A stretch of 63,360 nucleotides of DNA from Rhodobacter sp. SGA-6-6 (GTDB taxonomy: Bacteria > Pseudomonadota > Alphaproteobacteria > Rhodobacterales > Rhodobacteraceae). The position numbers were made by a program, and so were the translations under genes. The notes under the pieces were generated by a model that did not search any database, had not been told where the DNA came from, and saw only the letters and a program-made list of their open reading frames with translations. Below, one piece after another: positions 54,801 to 62,499 of the stretch. The stretch spans positions 1 to 63,360 of the forward strand of contig NZ_JAAKGP010000016.1 of assembly GCF_011043545.1 (NCBI RefSeq), given 5' to 3'. Position 1 is the first letter of the stretch; every line of letters starts with the position of its first letter.

Positions 54801-56808
54801 GGCTGTTCAGCCACAGCGAGATCGCCCCCAGTTCGACGGCGATCGGGTTGAGGTCTACCCCGAAGCAGTTCCGGTCTGCGATGTAGGCCCGGACCCGCTG
54901 CTTCTCGAGGACGATGTCCTCCTGCGGGATGGTCCGGCCCGTCGCCTTCTGTTTCCGCTCGAGGTAGAGGTCGGCCAGCTGGTTCGTGGTCTCCACGAGG
55001 AAGGCCGCAGAGCCCATCGCGGGTTCGAGGATCTTCAGGTCCAGAAGCTGATCGGCGGTCAGGTCCCGGCACCGCTCCATCAGCGCGTGCTTGACCAGCA
55101 ACCGGGCGAGGGGTTCGGGCGTGTAGTAGGAGGCGGACTTCTCCCGGTCCCGGCCGGCGAGGCGGTAGATGAAGGTCCCCTTTTCATAGACGAGCGCCTC
55201 GGACCCGTTGAAGACGATCTCTTCCGGGGCGAATTCGTTGATCCGGCTGCGGGGGACGAACCAGCTGGGCGCCAGCTTGTCCACCTTATCACGGCGGAAC
55301 GCGTCCTCCTGTTCGGCCTCTTCCTCACCGAACAGGTCCTCCTCGCCGTCCTCTTCCGGTTCGGTGGCTTCGGCCTCCTCCCCGTCCTCGGCCGCGTCAT
55401 TCGACCGGCCCTTCCGGGGTTTCAGCTCGATGAGGTCGGTCTTGGCGACCACTCCGGTGAACGAAATCAGGGTCTCATAGACCGCGCCCAACTGGCCGAT
55501 CCCAAGCTTCGCGTAAGATATCCGGCCCGTGCTCTTGCCGGTGGACCGGAGCGACAGCAGGCGGATCACCTGTTGAACTGCCTCGTTCCGCAGCCGCAGC
55601 CCGTTCAGGAGTGGCGTGCTCTCCGGGTCGAGCAGGGAAACCTTCACGGCCGGTAGGCGAAGACCGGACCCCCGTTCCTCATCGGCGAGGTCGAGCCCAG
55701 TGTAGAGGAGGTCGAGGGTCCGCTGAAGGCTTTCCCAGAGGAACGTCCCCTCCCGGTCCGCCGTGGTCCGGAGCGGAACGGATTCCAGTTCACGCAGCGC
55801 CTCAAGCGAATATCCGGTCGCGTAGATCGGGTTCCGCATGTCGAGCAGGTTCAGACGGGGGTTCGCCTCCGCGTAGAACAGGAACAACAGCCGGTACATG
55901 TAACGCAGGCATTCGCGCGACAATTCCGGCCCGTCGATCCAGACCCCGCGCCGGGCCGGGTCCGGGAAGCTGGACGGGTACTTCCCGCCGGTGACCGCAA
56001 TCACCTCCTGGCCGAGCAGCTCGATCGCGTCCCGGACGGTTCGCTTCAGGGAGGTCGTGACTGCGTTTGCGTTCCGCTGCGCCTCCTCCTCGAGCCGATC
56101 CGAGATCGGCGCCCCCTGATCCGGGACGCGCGCCTCTCGGGAGATCAGGCAGGCCATCACGGTGAGCGTGTCCCGGTCCGCCCGGGCGAAGATTTCTTGA
56201 AGGTCGAACCGGAGGACGGACCGGGCCGGCCATTTCCTCTTGTCGATCAGCACGATCTGCGACAGGCCGAGGACAAGCACGTGACGAGGGCCGTCGGACA
56301 GCTCGAACACCCCCTCGGCGAGGACGGACTCGATGGTGCGATCCAGTAGGGCCGCTTCGCGCAGGTCCGGCGGGAATTGATCTTCGGTGAAGCAGGCGCC
56401 CAGTGGGTCCGATGCCTCATCCTCAGGGGCCGGGATCGGCGCCTCGATTACCCACAGCGCGTCACGCCCGCTCGCATCCGGGGCGCGGGACACAAGCGGG
56501 ATTACCGGCGCCCCGTCGAGAGCCGTGTAGGCCCCCTCGCGCCGCCACACGTAGCCGAGGGCGGTCAGCACGTCGTGGTGCGCGTCCCGGACCAGTTCGG
56601 CGCGCCGGGACCGATCCGAACTGTTGCGCACCTGGCGCAGCGCCTCGACTGTCGGGCCGGCGACGCGGGCCAGCCGCTCAACCGGATGGGCGGCCCGGTC
56701 AAGACCGGCCCAGCGGGCGGTGATGTCCTGAAGCTCCTCTTTCAGCACGTCCGAAAGGGTCCCGGATGGGAAGAACTCGGCTTCGTTTTCGATCCCGATC
56801 AGGTCCAT
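51856..56808 (-). CDS. large N6-adenine DNA methyltransferase (DrmMI/PglX-like)
   Basis: A 1650-residue SAM-dependent adenine methyltransferase. An N-terminal region of about 550 residues precedes the catalytic domain: SYYTPEPLARLLVKHAL, motif I ILEPAMGSAAFLVE near 593-606, and motif IV VIVGNPPWAKPSW near 980-992. A target-recognition region follows (to about residue 1500), and the end is helical. The acidic stretch EEDGEEDLFGEEEAEQED near 495 is a flexible linker. This architecture fits Eco57I-like, BREX PglX and DISARM class 1 DrmMI enzymes. ATG 56808 is preferred to 56844 because GGGGTGA lies before it and it follows the helicase stop by four bases. Confidence 0.9.
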   Translation of the reverse strand: MDLIGIENEAEFFPSGTLSDVLKEELQDITARWAGLDRAAHPVERLARVAGPTVEALRQVRNSSDRSRRAELVRDAHHDVLTALGYVWRREGAYTALDGAPVIPLVSRAPDASGRDALWVIEAPIPAPEDEASDPLGACFTEDQFPPDLREAALLDRTIESVLAEGVFELSDGPRHVLVLGLSQIVLIDKRKWPARSVLRFDLQEIFARADRDTLTVMACLISREARVPDQGAPISDRLEEEAQRNANAVTTSLKRTVRDAIELLGQEVIAVTGGKYPSSFPDPARRGVWIDGPELSRECLRYMYRLLFLFYAEANPRLNLLDMRNPIYATGYSLEALRELESVPLRTTADREGTFLWESLQRTLDLLYTGLDLADEERGSGLRLPAVKVSLLDPESTPLLNGLRLRNEAVQQVIRLLSLRSTGKSTGRISYAKLGIGQLGAVYETLISFTGVVAKTDLIELKPRKGRSNDAAEDGEEAEATEPEEDGEEDLFGEEEAEQEDAFRRDKVDKLAPSWFVPRSRINEFAPEEIVFNGSEALVYEKGTFIYRLAGRDREKSASYYTPEPLARLLVKHALMERCRDLTADQLLDLKILEPAMGSAAFLVETTNQLADLYLERKQKATGRTIPQEDIVLEKQRVRAYIADRNCFGVDLNPIAVELGAISLWLNSLHGSEFSPWFGDQLHAGNSLIGARRAAYAPALLSAKAQGDLWFNGKPDEIGWRKRLPDGHVWQWLLPAKDMANFDKDKSIAPFAKSAQDQIKAWRKDGFFKKLEPHEIKLVQKLSRVAEALFEQVAEDLAKTRAAANDEITLWPNKVMPGNKRLDFHEKARLNAHLTGADHATNTLPYKRLKTAMDAWCALWLWPLDKADLLPGRAEFLQGMAMILEGGFTADGSLAAPSVSEFADPAPDFLDLLEPDAPARDLFKAAAKRQDGLFRETNVEALIENFDWLKTAVEVAERERFVHFDLIFADVMKARGGFDVIVGNPPWAKPSWNEGLVLADIDPLHAGLSASDAKKVLPEALPKAPPVRREGRTVPAVEAFLQDFVSTRGAMEVTSSEVMNPFAGGGSNNLYRCFIDLSFRLVAQQGYAALIHQDGHLGDPKSGVFRRHWYARIAKHFEFINRMKSRNFMEVDHNVRFSLNIYRGEQRAPDFEKFTYAFTAAQVEDSYADQDGIGPVPSIKNSEGNWDTRGHRDRVMRIDRDALAVIHALSEDETVAVEEARFIQPYSARTLDVFRQMARFPKLDAAIPRIERSVSAGAGERIIEIPLWQQSPHWHETAAQKDGTIRRETGFRAADQMILQGPLFHVGNPIYKTPKAISRTNADYLVVDLTTAPEDYLPRTNYGPALEMKDYRSRMTQCRWDPTKGHADFYRVAFRNMIALNGERSLIGAMIPPGAAHIHKVESIACADVSVSLAIHSFACSIPFDYLVKANGRGDLFASDIGRWPFPELEDTARHRSLRLACITSAYADLWNCHATTLDVLPWSSPDPRLHLEGPVEGPVTWDRTAGLRTEFARRMALVEIDVLVAQALGLTLDQLIEIYRIYFPVLQENEAGTWYDQKGRIVWTCSKGLPGVGWLDDRGKSPGRAAWERILADNPTELTCTAIDDTMPGGPRTVTRHFVGPFTRCDRIEDYRRAWAHFERLKSEEAAE

Positions 56809-56812
56809 TCGG

Positions 56813-59764
56813 TCACCCCAAAAACACAGCTTTGACGTCGACATGCGGGTTCGGGTCCGGAATCATCTTCCGGGTCCGCTCGAACCAGTCTGTCCAGTCA
56901 TGGAACAGCTTCTCGATCTCCTGTTCCCGCTTTCGGCGGATCGTCAGGCGTCTCTTCTCAAACGGGCTGAGCCCCTCATCAGTCCCGGGCACCTCGCCGA
57001 GATCAAGCGTAAGCTGGGCTCGGAACCGCGTTTCCAGAGCTGACAGCCGGTCAAGAACGGCGTCGAGGTCGCGCTGGATGTCCGCTTCTCGCGCCTTCCG
57101 CAGATCGACCAGGTGCGTCTGGAACCGGTCCACCGCGGCCGGGATCACCGCCTGCGCCGCCGAGAGGTCCTCCAGGGGGCGGCTCGGGGTGTCCCCGGCG
57201 AGCCGGGTCCGTTCCAGAAATGCGCCCACCTCCTCGATCCGCACGGTCCCGTCCGCCGACCGGATCACCACGGCCCACCGGTCCACGACCGGGGCCCCGT
57301 TTGCGTTCGGGATCGCACCGTGAAGGACCACGGCCACCTCCCCCGCGGGCAGGCGTCCCTGTAGCGACGCTACCGGGGCGGCGTGCTCCGGGAAGAAGGT
57401 GCTGGCCTGGTCTGCGAACCATTGCAGGATCGGGTGCCCGTCCCACAGGAATTGAACGGTCGGCCAAGCTCGCTCCTGCGCCTTCGCGTCGTTGATCGCC
57501 TGGTTGATCACTCCGGATTGGTCGGTCAACTCGATCCGGCCCCCGGGGCCGACCGCTTCCTCCGGCATGAACCGGCTATCAACCGCCCCTTCGCTCGCGT
57601 AACCGAACCCGTCGCGCGCCCGCATGTCGTCCGGGATCGGGAGCCGGATAACCCGGTCCTCCGGGAAGATCCCGGGCTGCTCCGGGAAGATGCGCCCCTC
57701 CGACCGGGAGAGCCGCTCAATCATCGCCCGGGCGTAGCTGAACGTATCCGGGTAGAGGCGCGGCGGGGCCTGATCCGTCGGGGGTGCCGCGTCGGCTGGA
57801 GCCGGGGCCGCGTAATCCCCGAAGAGGGCCGCGAACTCATCGTCGACCGACATGTGGGTGACGGCCTCCGCGGCTCTGGCGTCCATCTGGCGCTCGAACG
57901 CCTCCGCGCCGATGCCGGTGGCGACCGCCTCAGCGACCACAGCCTCTTCCCCGTCCGCGTCCCCCGCGCCGAGGAACACGGCCGGGTCACCAACGCCGGC
58001 CTGGGCCGCCTCGTCCTTTGCGACCAGCTTCTCGAGGACCCACATCTGCCGCACCTTCGGATGCGTACTCTCGCCGACGAAGTAGCTGATCTGCGGGGGC
58101 CGGTCCTGACCGTAGCGGTCGATACGGCCGTTGCGCTGCTGGAATCTCAACAGGGACCAGGGGAGATCGAAATGGATCAGCCGGTGGCACTGGAAGTGGA
58201 GGTTGAGCCCCTCGGACGCCATGTCGGAGGCGATCAGGATCCGGATCGGTGATCGCTCCTGACCGAACGCCTCAATCACCTCCTGGGTCCGAACGTCCGC
58301 CTCGACGCTTCCCCCGTCCACCCGTGCCACCTGGTCGGCCGAAAGACCCAGGTCCTCGCGCAGCCGGTCCGCGAGCCAGGACACTGTCGCGATCCGTTCC
58401 GAAAAGATGACCAGCCGGTCCCGGGCGGCGCGCCCGGTCCAGTTCAACTGGCGCAGCAGGCGCAGTAGCTCCTGATACTTGCTGAACGCGCCCGTATCGA
58501 TCGCCGCCACGTGGTCCGCCAGCGCCCGTAGCCGGTCCCGGTCAGCTGGGGTGCCGCGGGCGGTCCCGTTTTCGATACCCCGGATCCGGCGTGAGAGCGT
58601 CTCAAAGCAAGCGGCTGGGCTGGAGAAGATCGCCTTGGCGATCGTGGTCCGGAACAGGTCGATCGCGCGTCCCCGGGTCTGTTCGTCATCAAGATCGAGG
58701 TGCAGGTCCGCGATCGCCTGATAGGCCACCTCTTCCTGAGGGCTGAGCGGGAAGCGGCGCGGGAACAGCTGCCGTTTCGGGACCTCTCGGCCGATATCGG
58801 CGACCACCTCCGGCGACGAGCGGAACCGGCGGATGACAAGATCCTCGATGTCAGACCGGTGCAGCCGGGTCGGATCCGGAACCCGGGTTGGGTCGAGCAT
58901 CTTGATAAGACTGGCGAAGCTTTCCTGCGATCCATCATGCGGGGTCGCGGTCAGCAGGAGCAGGGAGTCGGTGCGGCGAGACAGGAGCTGCGCCAGCTCC
59001 GCCCTCTGCGAGTTCGACCCGGCGACCGACTTCCGTTCGGCGGTATTATGCGCCTCGTCGATGATGATGAGGTCCCAGTAGGAATGTTTCAGCGCGTCCC
59101 GGATTTGGTTGTCCCGTTTCAGGGTGTCGATCGAGACGATGGACCGGTCGAACTGATCGAACACGTTGTAATGAGCCGGGATCTTGTTCCGCATCCTCCG
59201 GATTGCGGCGCTGTCGAGCCGGGAAAGCGGGATCGAGAACCGGGTCCAGAACTCCTTCTGGAACTGGGTCAGCATGGCCCGGGTCGTGACCACCAGGATC
59301 CGATCCGCTCGACCGCGCAGAGCGAGCTCCGAGGTGATCAGGCCCGCCTCCAAGGTCTTCCCGAGGCCAACGTCATCCGCGATCAGGAGCCGAACCCGGT
59401 CCTGCGCCAGCGCCCGCTCCACCGGGAGATGCTGAAAGGTCAGATCGTCAATCGCGGCCCGGCCCAGCGTCAGGGGGCGACGCGTTGTCGTCGGTGTCGC
59501 CCGGAACGCGGCCGCGAGGTGCAGCTTCGTGTCGATCAGACCGGGGGACGTGTCCGAGACGAGCCTGACCGCCGCGGGGTCAAGGACGCGCGCCCCTTTC
59601 TCGAGATCCCAGACGAACCGGGCCTCCTTGTCACGAACCAGACCGTTCAGGCCCCGACAGTGGACCTCCCGGAATCCGCGCTTCAGCGTCGAGGTGCCCA
59701 GCACCTTCCAGGTGGCGGAGCGGAGGCTGATGACGGACCCGGGGGTGGGGATTGCTGAACTCAT
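56813..59764 (-). CDS. SNF2-family helicase (DrmD-like)
   Basis: A 983-residue Swi2/Snf2 ATPase. Walker A is DDVGLGKTLEAGLI near residues 130-143, motif II is LIIIDEAHNTAER near 240, and ATPHDGS follows. The C-terminal helicase part has IASDMASEGLNLHFQCHRLIHFDLPWSLLRFQQRNGRIDRYGQ near 505-550. The last 400 residues are long and charged, with no recognised nuclease. DISARM class 1 begins with the same kind of helicase, DrmD. ATG 59764 precedes the conserved MSSAIPTPGSVISLRSATWKVLG start. Its stop lies four bases before the methyltransferase start. Confidence 0.88.
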   Translation of the reverse strand: MSSAIPTPGSVISLRSATWKVLGTSTLKRGFREVHCRGLNGLVRDKEARFVWDLEKGARVLDPAAVRLVSDTSPGLIDTKLHLAAAFRATPTTTRRPLTLGRAAIDDLTFQHLPVERALAQDRVRLLIADDVGLGKTLEAGLITSELALRGRADRILVVTTRAMLTQFQKEFWTRFSIPLSRLDSAAIRRMRNKIPAHYNVFDQFDRSIVSIDTLKRDNQIRDALKHSYWDLIIIDEAHNTAERKSVAGSNSQRAELAQLLSRRTDSLLLLTATPHDGSQESFASLIKMLDPTRVPDPTRLHRSDIEDLVIRRFRSSPEVVADIGREVPKRQLFPRRFPLSPQEEVAYQAIADLHLDLDDEQTRGRAIDLFRTTIAKAIFSSPAACFETLSRRIRGIENGTARGTPADRDRLRALADHVAAIDTGAFSKYQELLRLLRQLNWTGRAARDRLVIFSERIATVSWLADRLREDLGLSADQVARVDGGSVEADVRTQEVIEAFGQERSPIRILIASDMASEGLNLHFQCHRLIHFDLPWSLLRFQQRNGRIDRYGQDRPPQISYFVGESTHPKVRQMWVLEKLVAKDEAAQAGVGDPAVFLGAGDADGEEAVVAEAVATGIGAEAFERQMDARAAEAVTHMSVDDEFAALFGDYAAPAPADAAPPTDQAPPRLYPDTFSYARAMIERLSRSEGRIFPEQPGIFPEDRVIRLPIPDDMRARDGFGYASEGAVDSRFMPEEAVGPGGRIELTDQSGVINQAINDAKAQERAWPTVQFLWDGHPILQWFADQASTFFPEHAAPVASLQGRLPAGEVAVVLHGAIPNANGAPVVDRWAVVIRSADGTVRIEEVGAFLERTRLAGDTPSRPLEDLSAAQAVIPAAVDRFQTHLVDLRKAREADIQRDLDAVLDRLSALETRFRAQLTLDLGEVPGTDEGLSPFEKRRLTIRRKREQEIEKLFHDWTDWFERTRKMIPDPNPHVDVKAVFLG

Positions 59765-59837
59765 TTGAGACGCACTCTTTTCAATCCAAACCTGGCGAGC
59801 CGTAAGTGTTCGACAGCAGACGAGAGAACCATTTTTC

Positions 59838-60698
59838 TCATGGCGCTGTCGCCTCCAGTGTCTCTCGGTTAAGCAGCACGATTTGCTGATCTTGGGGCGG
59901 TCGCGCGCTTGGATCGGTATCCAGTCCAAGCCGTCGCAATGCGTAATAGAGAAGGGCGCGCCTGACCTTGATCGCCGCCTTTCCCCCATCCATGCCGTAG
60001 TCGAGCGCAATGACCTTTGCCTGTGTCGGGGAAAGATCAGGATGCGGGCCTATCTCGAGGACCACGTTATCATTCCAATCCGCGTCCGCCGAAGGCACCG
60101 CGGCGCTCTCAGTGCACCCACGAATTTCGATCATTCGAGAGAGTAGGAAATCCTTGAAGACTTCGTCGGAGAGACAATAGGCGCGCGCATGCCACCGGAA
60201 GCCATCAAAAGCGATGGCATGGGGCGCAATCCAGCGCCAACGTGGCTCAGGGTTCGACAAGGACTGATATTTGACCTCGATCGCCTCCGAACGCCGGATA
60301 GCCCCGAGCACTGACCGGAGCGTGACAGGGTCGACGCCTCGCACGGGCGTGGGCGAGGCTGCGTAGGGCGGCAAGTCGGCTATCCAGGAGTCCTCTCTGT
60401 CGAGGATACCGTCAGCGACAGACCGCAGCTGGGCCAGATACCTGCTTGCGTCAGGTTCTAGAAACTGTGGCTTGAACCCTGGCCCGCGAACGTAGGTCCG
60501 GGCGCTTTTGTCGTAGACCATGTTGTCTGGTGCGAAGCCGATATAGCGATTAAGGTCCATTGAGGCCTGGTTCACCGAAACCCCGAATTGATCCATCAGA
60601 TCAATGCGGTTCACGTGCCCCTCCCAGAACAGGCGGAACTCGATGAACTCGAGACGTTGCTCGACTCCCCAGCGTAGATCCGACTTGTCGTTCGACAC
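59838..60698 (-). CDS. WYL-domain transcriptional regulator (BrxR/CapW-like)
   Basis: A 286-residue regulator. The N-terminal winged helix is in RLEFIEFRLFWEGHVNRIDLMDQFGVSVNQASMDLNRYI. The WYL core follows (AIEVKYQSLS, WIAPHAIAFDGFRWHARAYCLSDEVFKDFLLSRM), and a C-terminal WCX-like part is present (DLSPTQAKVIALDYGM, RRALLYYALRRLGL). GTG 60698 has GGGGGAAG upstream and leaves two inverted repeats outside the coding region; TTG 60746 is the alternative. WYL regulators of this layout control BREX and CBASS defence operons, so it likely represses the adjacent helicase operon, which starts 73 bases downstream. Confidence 0.85.
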   Translation of the reverse strand: MSNDKSDLRWGVEQRLEFIEFRLFWEGHVNRIDLMDQFGVSVNQASMDLNRYIGFAPDNMVYDKSARTYVRGPGFKPQFLEPDASRYLAQLRSVADGILDREDSWIADLPPYAASPTPVRGVDPVTLRSVLGAIRRSEAIEVKYQSLSNPEPRWRWIAPHAIAFDGFRWHARAYCLSDEVFKDFLLSRMIEIRGCTESAAVPSADADWNDNVVLEIGPHPDLSPTQAKVIALDYGMDGGKAAIKVRRALLYYALRRLGLDTDPSARPPQDQQIVLLNRETLEATAP

Positions 60699-60721
60699 GA
60701 CTTCCCCCCAAGCATAACCGT

Positions 60722-60755
60722 GCGCATTAAAACTATGCGCGCCCAATAACTGGGC
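60722..60755. promoter_or_regulatory. candidate operator for the WYL regulator
   Basis: Two inverted repeats lie 24-57 bases before the WYL start. GCGCAT (60722-60727) and ATGCGC (60735-60740) are separated by an AT-rich TTAAAAC-type spacer. GCCCA (60741-60745) and TGGGC (60751-60755) follow directly. BrxR-type regulators bind inverted repeats upstream of their own genes. Confidence 0.45.
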
Positions 60756-60862
60756 CTCCGCTGACCCTATGGCTTAGGCTTCGGTTTTTCAACGCAAATC
60801 GGGCGAGCACATGACGATAATGAACCGTCAGTGCTTCATGGCGCGCTCGTCTGGTTTCAGCG

Positions 60863-61123
60863 TCAGTCGACGTACCCACGCCGCTTCTTCACCGCTGCGA
60901 GCTTCATCAAAGCCGTGATGGCCTTGCCTTCATCAGGATGGGTCTCGACCATCATCTGCCCCCGAAACCCGATCCGGCCCCATTCGCGCACGAGGCTGGC
61001 GCGACCGAAGAGGTCACTTTGCACGCTCAGCCGATAGAAGCGACGCATGTTGCGCGCCGGATCAATCCGGCGCATCTGCACGTCGGTCGGGAAGACATCA
61101 AGCTGGATCGGACTATGGTACAT
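60863..61123 (-). CDS. WGR-domain protein
   Basis: An 86-residue protein that is almost wholly a WGR domain: RFYRLSVQSDLFGRASLVREWGRIGFRGQ, with the eponymous Trp-Gly-Arg, then a helix (DEGKAITALMKLAAVKKRRGY). WGR domains are thought to bind nucleic acid. Small single-domain versions are common on rhizobial and Rhodobacterales plasmids near DUF2493 genes, as here. Confidence 0.82.
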   Translation of the reverse strand: MYHSPIQLDVFPTDVQMRRIDPARNMRRFYRLSVQSDLFGRASLVREWGRIGFRGQMMVETHPDEGKAITALMKLAAVKKRRGYVD

Positions 61124-61156
61124 GTAGTGATCGAGTGAGGTTTCTTACACAATATC

Positions 61157-61180
61157 AGGTGGAAGCCTATGCTTCCACCT
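61157..61180. terminator. perfect hairpin between the DUF2493 and WGR genes
   Basis: AGGTGGAAGC (61157-61166) and GCTTCCACCT (61171-61180) form a 10-base perfect stem with a four-base loop, 29 bases after the DUF2493 stop on the minus strand. There is no T-run, so it may be a terminator or a protein-binding site in front of the WGR gene. Confidence 0.45.
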
Positions 61181-61208
61181 CGATTTCGCTGCGAGGGAAA
61201 CAGGGGGC

Positions 61209-62141
61209 TCACGCCCCCTTCTCGAACTTCATGACCGGGATGCCCAGCTTCTTGGCCTTGTCGGCGAGGTTTTCCTGGATACCGGTTCCGGGGAAGACGA
61301 GGACGCCCACGGGCAGCACATCCAGCATGGCGTCGTTGCGCTTGAAGGGGGCGGCCTTGGCATGCTTGGTCCAGTCGGGCTTGAAGGCGACCTGCGTCAC
61401 GCCCCGAGCCTCAGCCCATTTGGCGGCGATGAGTTCCGCGCCCTTGGGGCTTCCCCCGTGCAGAAGGACCATGTCGGGATACTTGGTCCGGACCTGATCG
61501 AGCTTGCCCCAGATCAGGCGATGATCGTTGAAATCGGTCCCTCCGGTGAGGGCGACCTTGGGGCCCGCGGGCAGCATCACCTCGGTTTCTGCGCGGCGCT
61601 TGGCGGCCAGGAAGTCGCGGCTGTCGATCAGCGCTGCGGTCATGTGCTGGCGGCTCACCATCGAGCCGGTGCGGGGGCGCCAGGTGGAGCCCGTGTGATG
61701 GACGAACTCGGTCGCGGCGTGATCGCGCATCATGTCCATGCAGTTCCGACGTTCGATCAGAGTCAGGCCTTCGGCCGTCAGGCGCTCGAGTTCCGTGGAT
61801 TTCACCTCGGAGCCGTCCTGCTCGCGCTGGAGGCGGCGCTGCGCCTGTTCGTTCTCATCGAGCGACCGCTCGATCCGGGCCGTGGCGCGGTGGAAGAGGT
61901 TGACCTGGCCCCAGAGCACCTCTTCGAGGTCGGGTTCCATGCGGGTGTCTTCCAGGGTCGCAACGAGGGCATCGAAGATGTCGGCGACGGCGACCGCGAG
62001 GCGCTGCCCATCGGGCATCGGGCGCGGATCGGGCTCGTCGAAGGGGCGGTAGCCATAGAGCTGCAGCTCGTCGAGCGCATGGGCGGTCTGGGATGCAGTG
62101 TGGGCGGGTTCATACGCGTCGTCATGGGTGTGGATCGTCAT
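61209..62141 (-). CDS. DUF2493 (SLOG/YspA-like) nucleotide-binding protein
   Basis: A 310-residue protein. The N-terminal 190 residues are helical and charged (FHRATARIERSLDENEQAQRRLQREQDG). The C-terminal 110 residues are the DUF2493 domain: KVALTGGTDFNDHRLIWGKLDQV, then VLLHGGSPKGAELIAAKWAEARGV and GVLVFPGTGIQENLADKAKKLGIPV. This is a Rossmann-like SLOG fold related to YspA/DprA, expected to bind nucleotides or their derivatives. ATG 62141 follows CGGAGGC. Function is unknown; it is a common plasmid gene in Rhodobacterales. Confidence 0.8.
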   Translation of the reverse strand: MTIHTHDDAYEPAHTASQTAHALDELQLYGYRPFDEPDPRPMPDGQRLAVAVADIFDALVATLEDTRMEPDLEEVLWGQVNLFHRATARIERSLDENEQAQRRLQREQDGSEVKSTELERLTAEGLTLIERRNCMDMMRDHAATEFVHHTGSTWRPRTGSMVSRQHMTAALIDSRDFLAAKRRAETEVMLPAGPKVALTGGTDFNDHRLIWGKLDQVRTKYPDMVLLHGGSPKGAELIAAKWAEARGVTQVAFKPDWTKHAKAAPFKRNDAMLDVLPVGVLVFPGTGIQENLADKAKKLGIPVMKFEKGA

Positions 62142-62261
62142 CGGTTTTTGCCTCCGGGCCTGTCTCGTCCGCGCGTCATCCCGCGCGGCCTTCATGGGCT
62201 GCGAAAGCCGTCACGGGGGACGCCCCTTCACCCCCTTTCGGGGCCGGAACGCATGTGGAGG

Positions 62262-62338
62262 AGGACGGGGGGCGGCTGATTTGTCTCGCGATGCAAAGGC
62301 GGCTCTGCCGCCGGCGGAAATCAGTCGCCCCCCGTCCT
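62262..62338. repeat. long inverted repeat with inner hairpin
   Basis: Two 21-base arms (62262-62282 and 62318-62338) match at 20 of 21 positions and enclose a 35-base loop. The loop itself contains GGCGGC (62298-62303) and GCCGCC (62307-62312). It lies in the 358-base space between the DUF2493 start and the primase-like stop, where I see no gene. On transferred single-stranded DNA it would fold into a strong stem. Confidence 0.6.
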
Positions 62339-62499
62339 TGAAGGGCGGCACCTTTGACGGCCGCCTGCCCATCTCTTGAAGGCCGTGTGGGTGACGGGTG
62401 GATGAGGTTGCCCGGGAATAGGCAAAGCGACAGTCCAGAGCCACGACAGGGATGTGACCCCTGCCCCGCTGTCTCTTGCCCGCCCCTGCGCGACGCTGC

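Noticed and set aside
42415-60698. BREX system
   Set aside because: The PglX-like methyltransferase and WYL regulator are suggestive, but no BrxL/PglZ/BrxC-type genes are present, and the SNF2 plus DUF1998 helicases fit DISARM/Druantia better.
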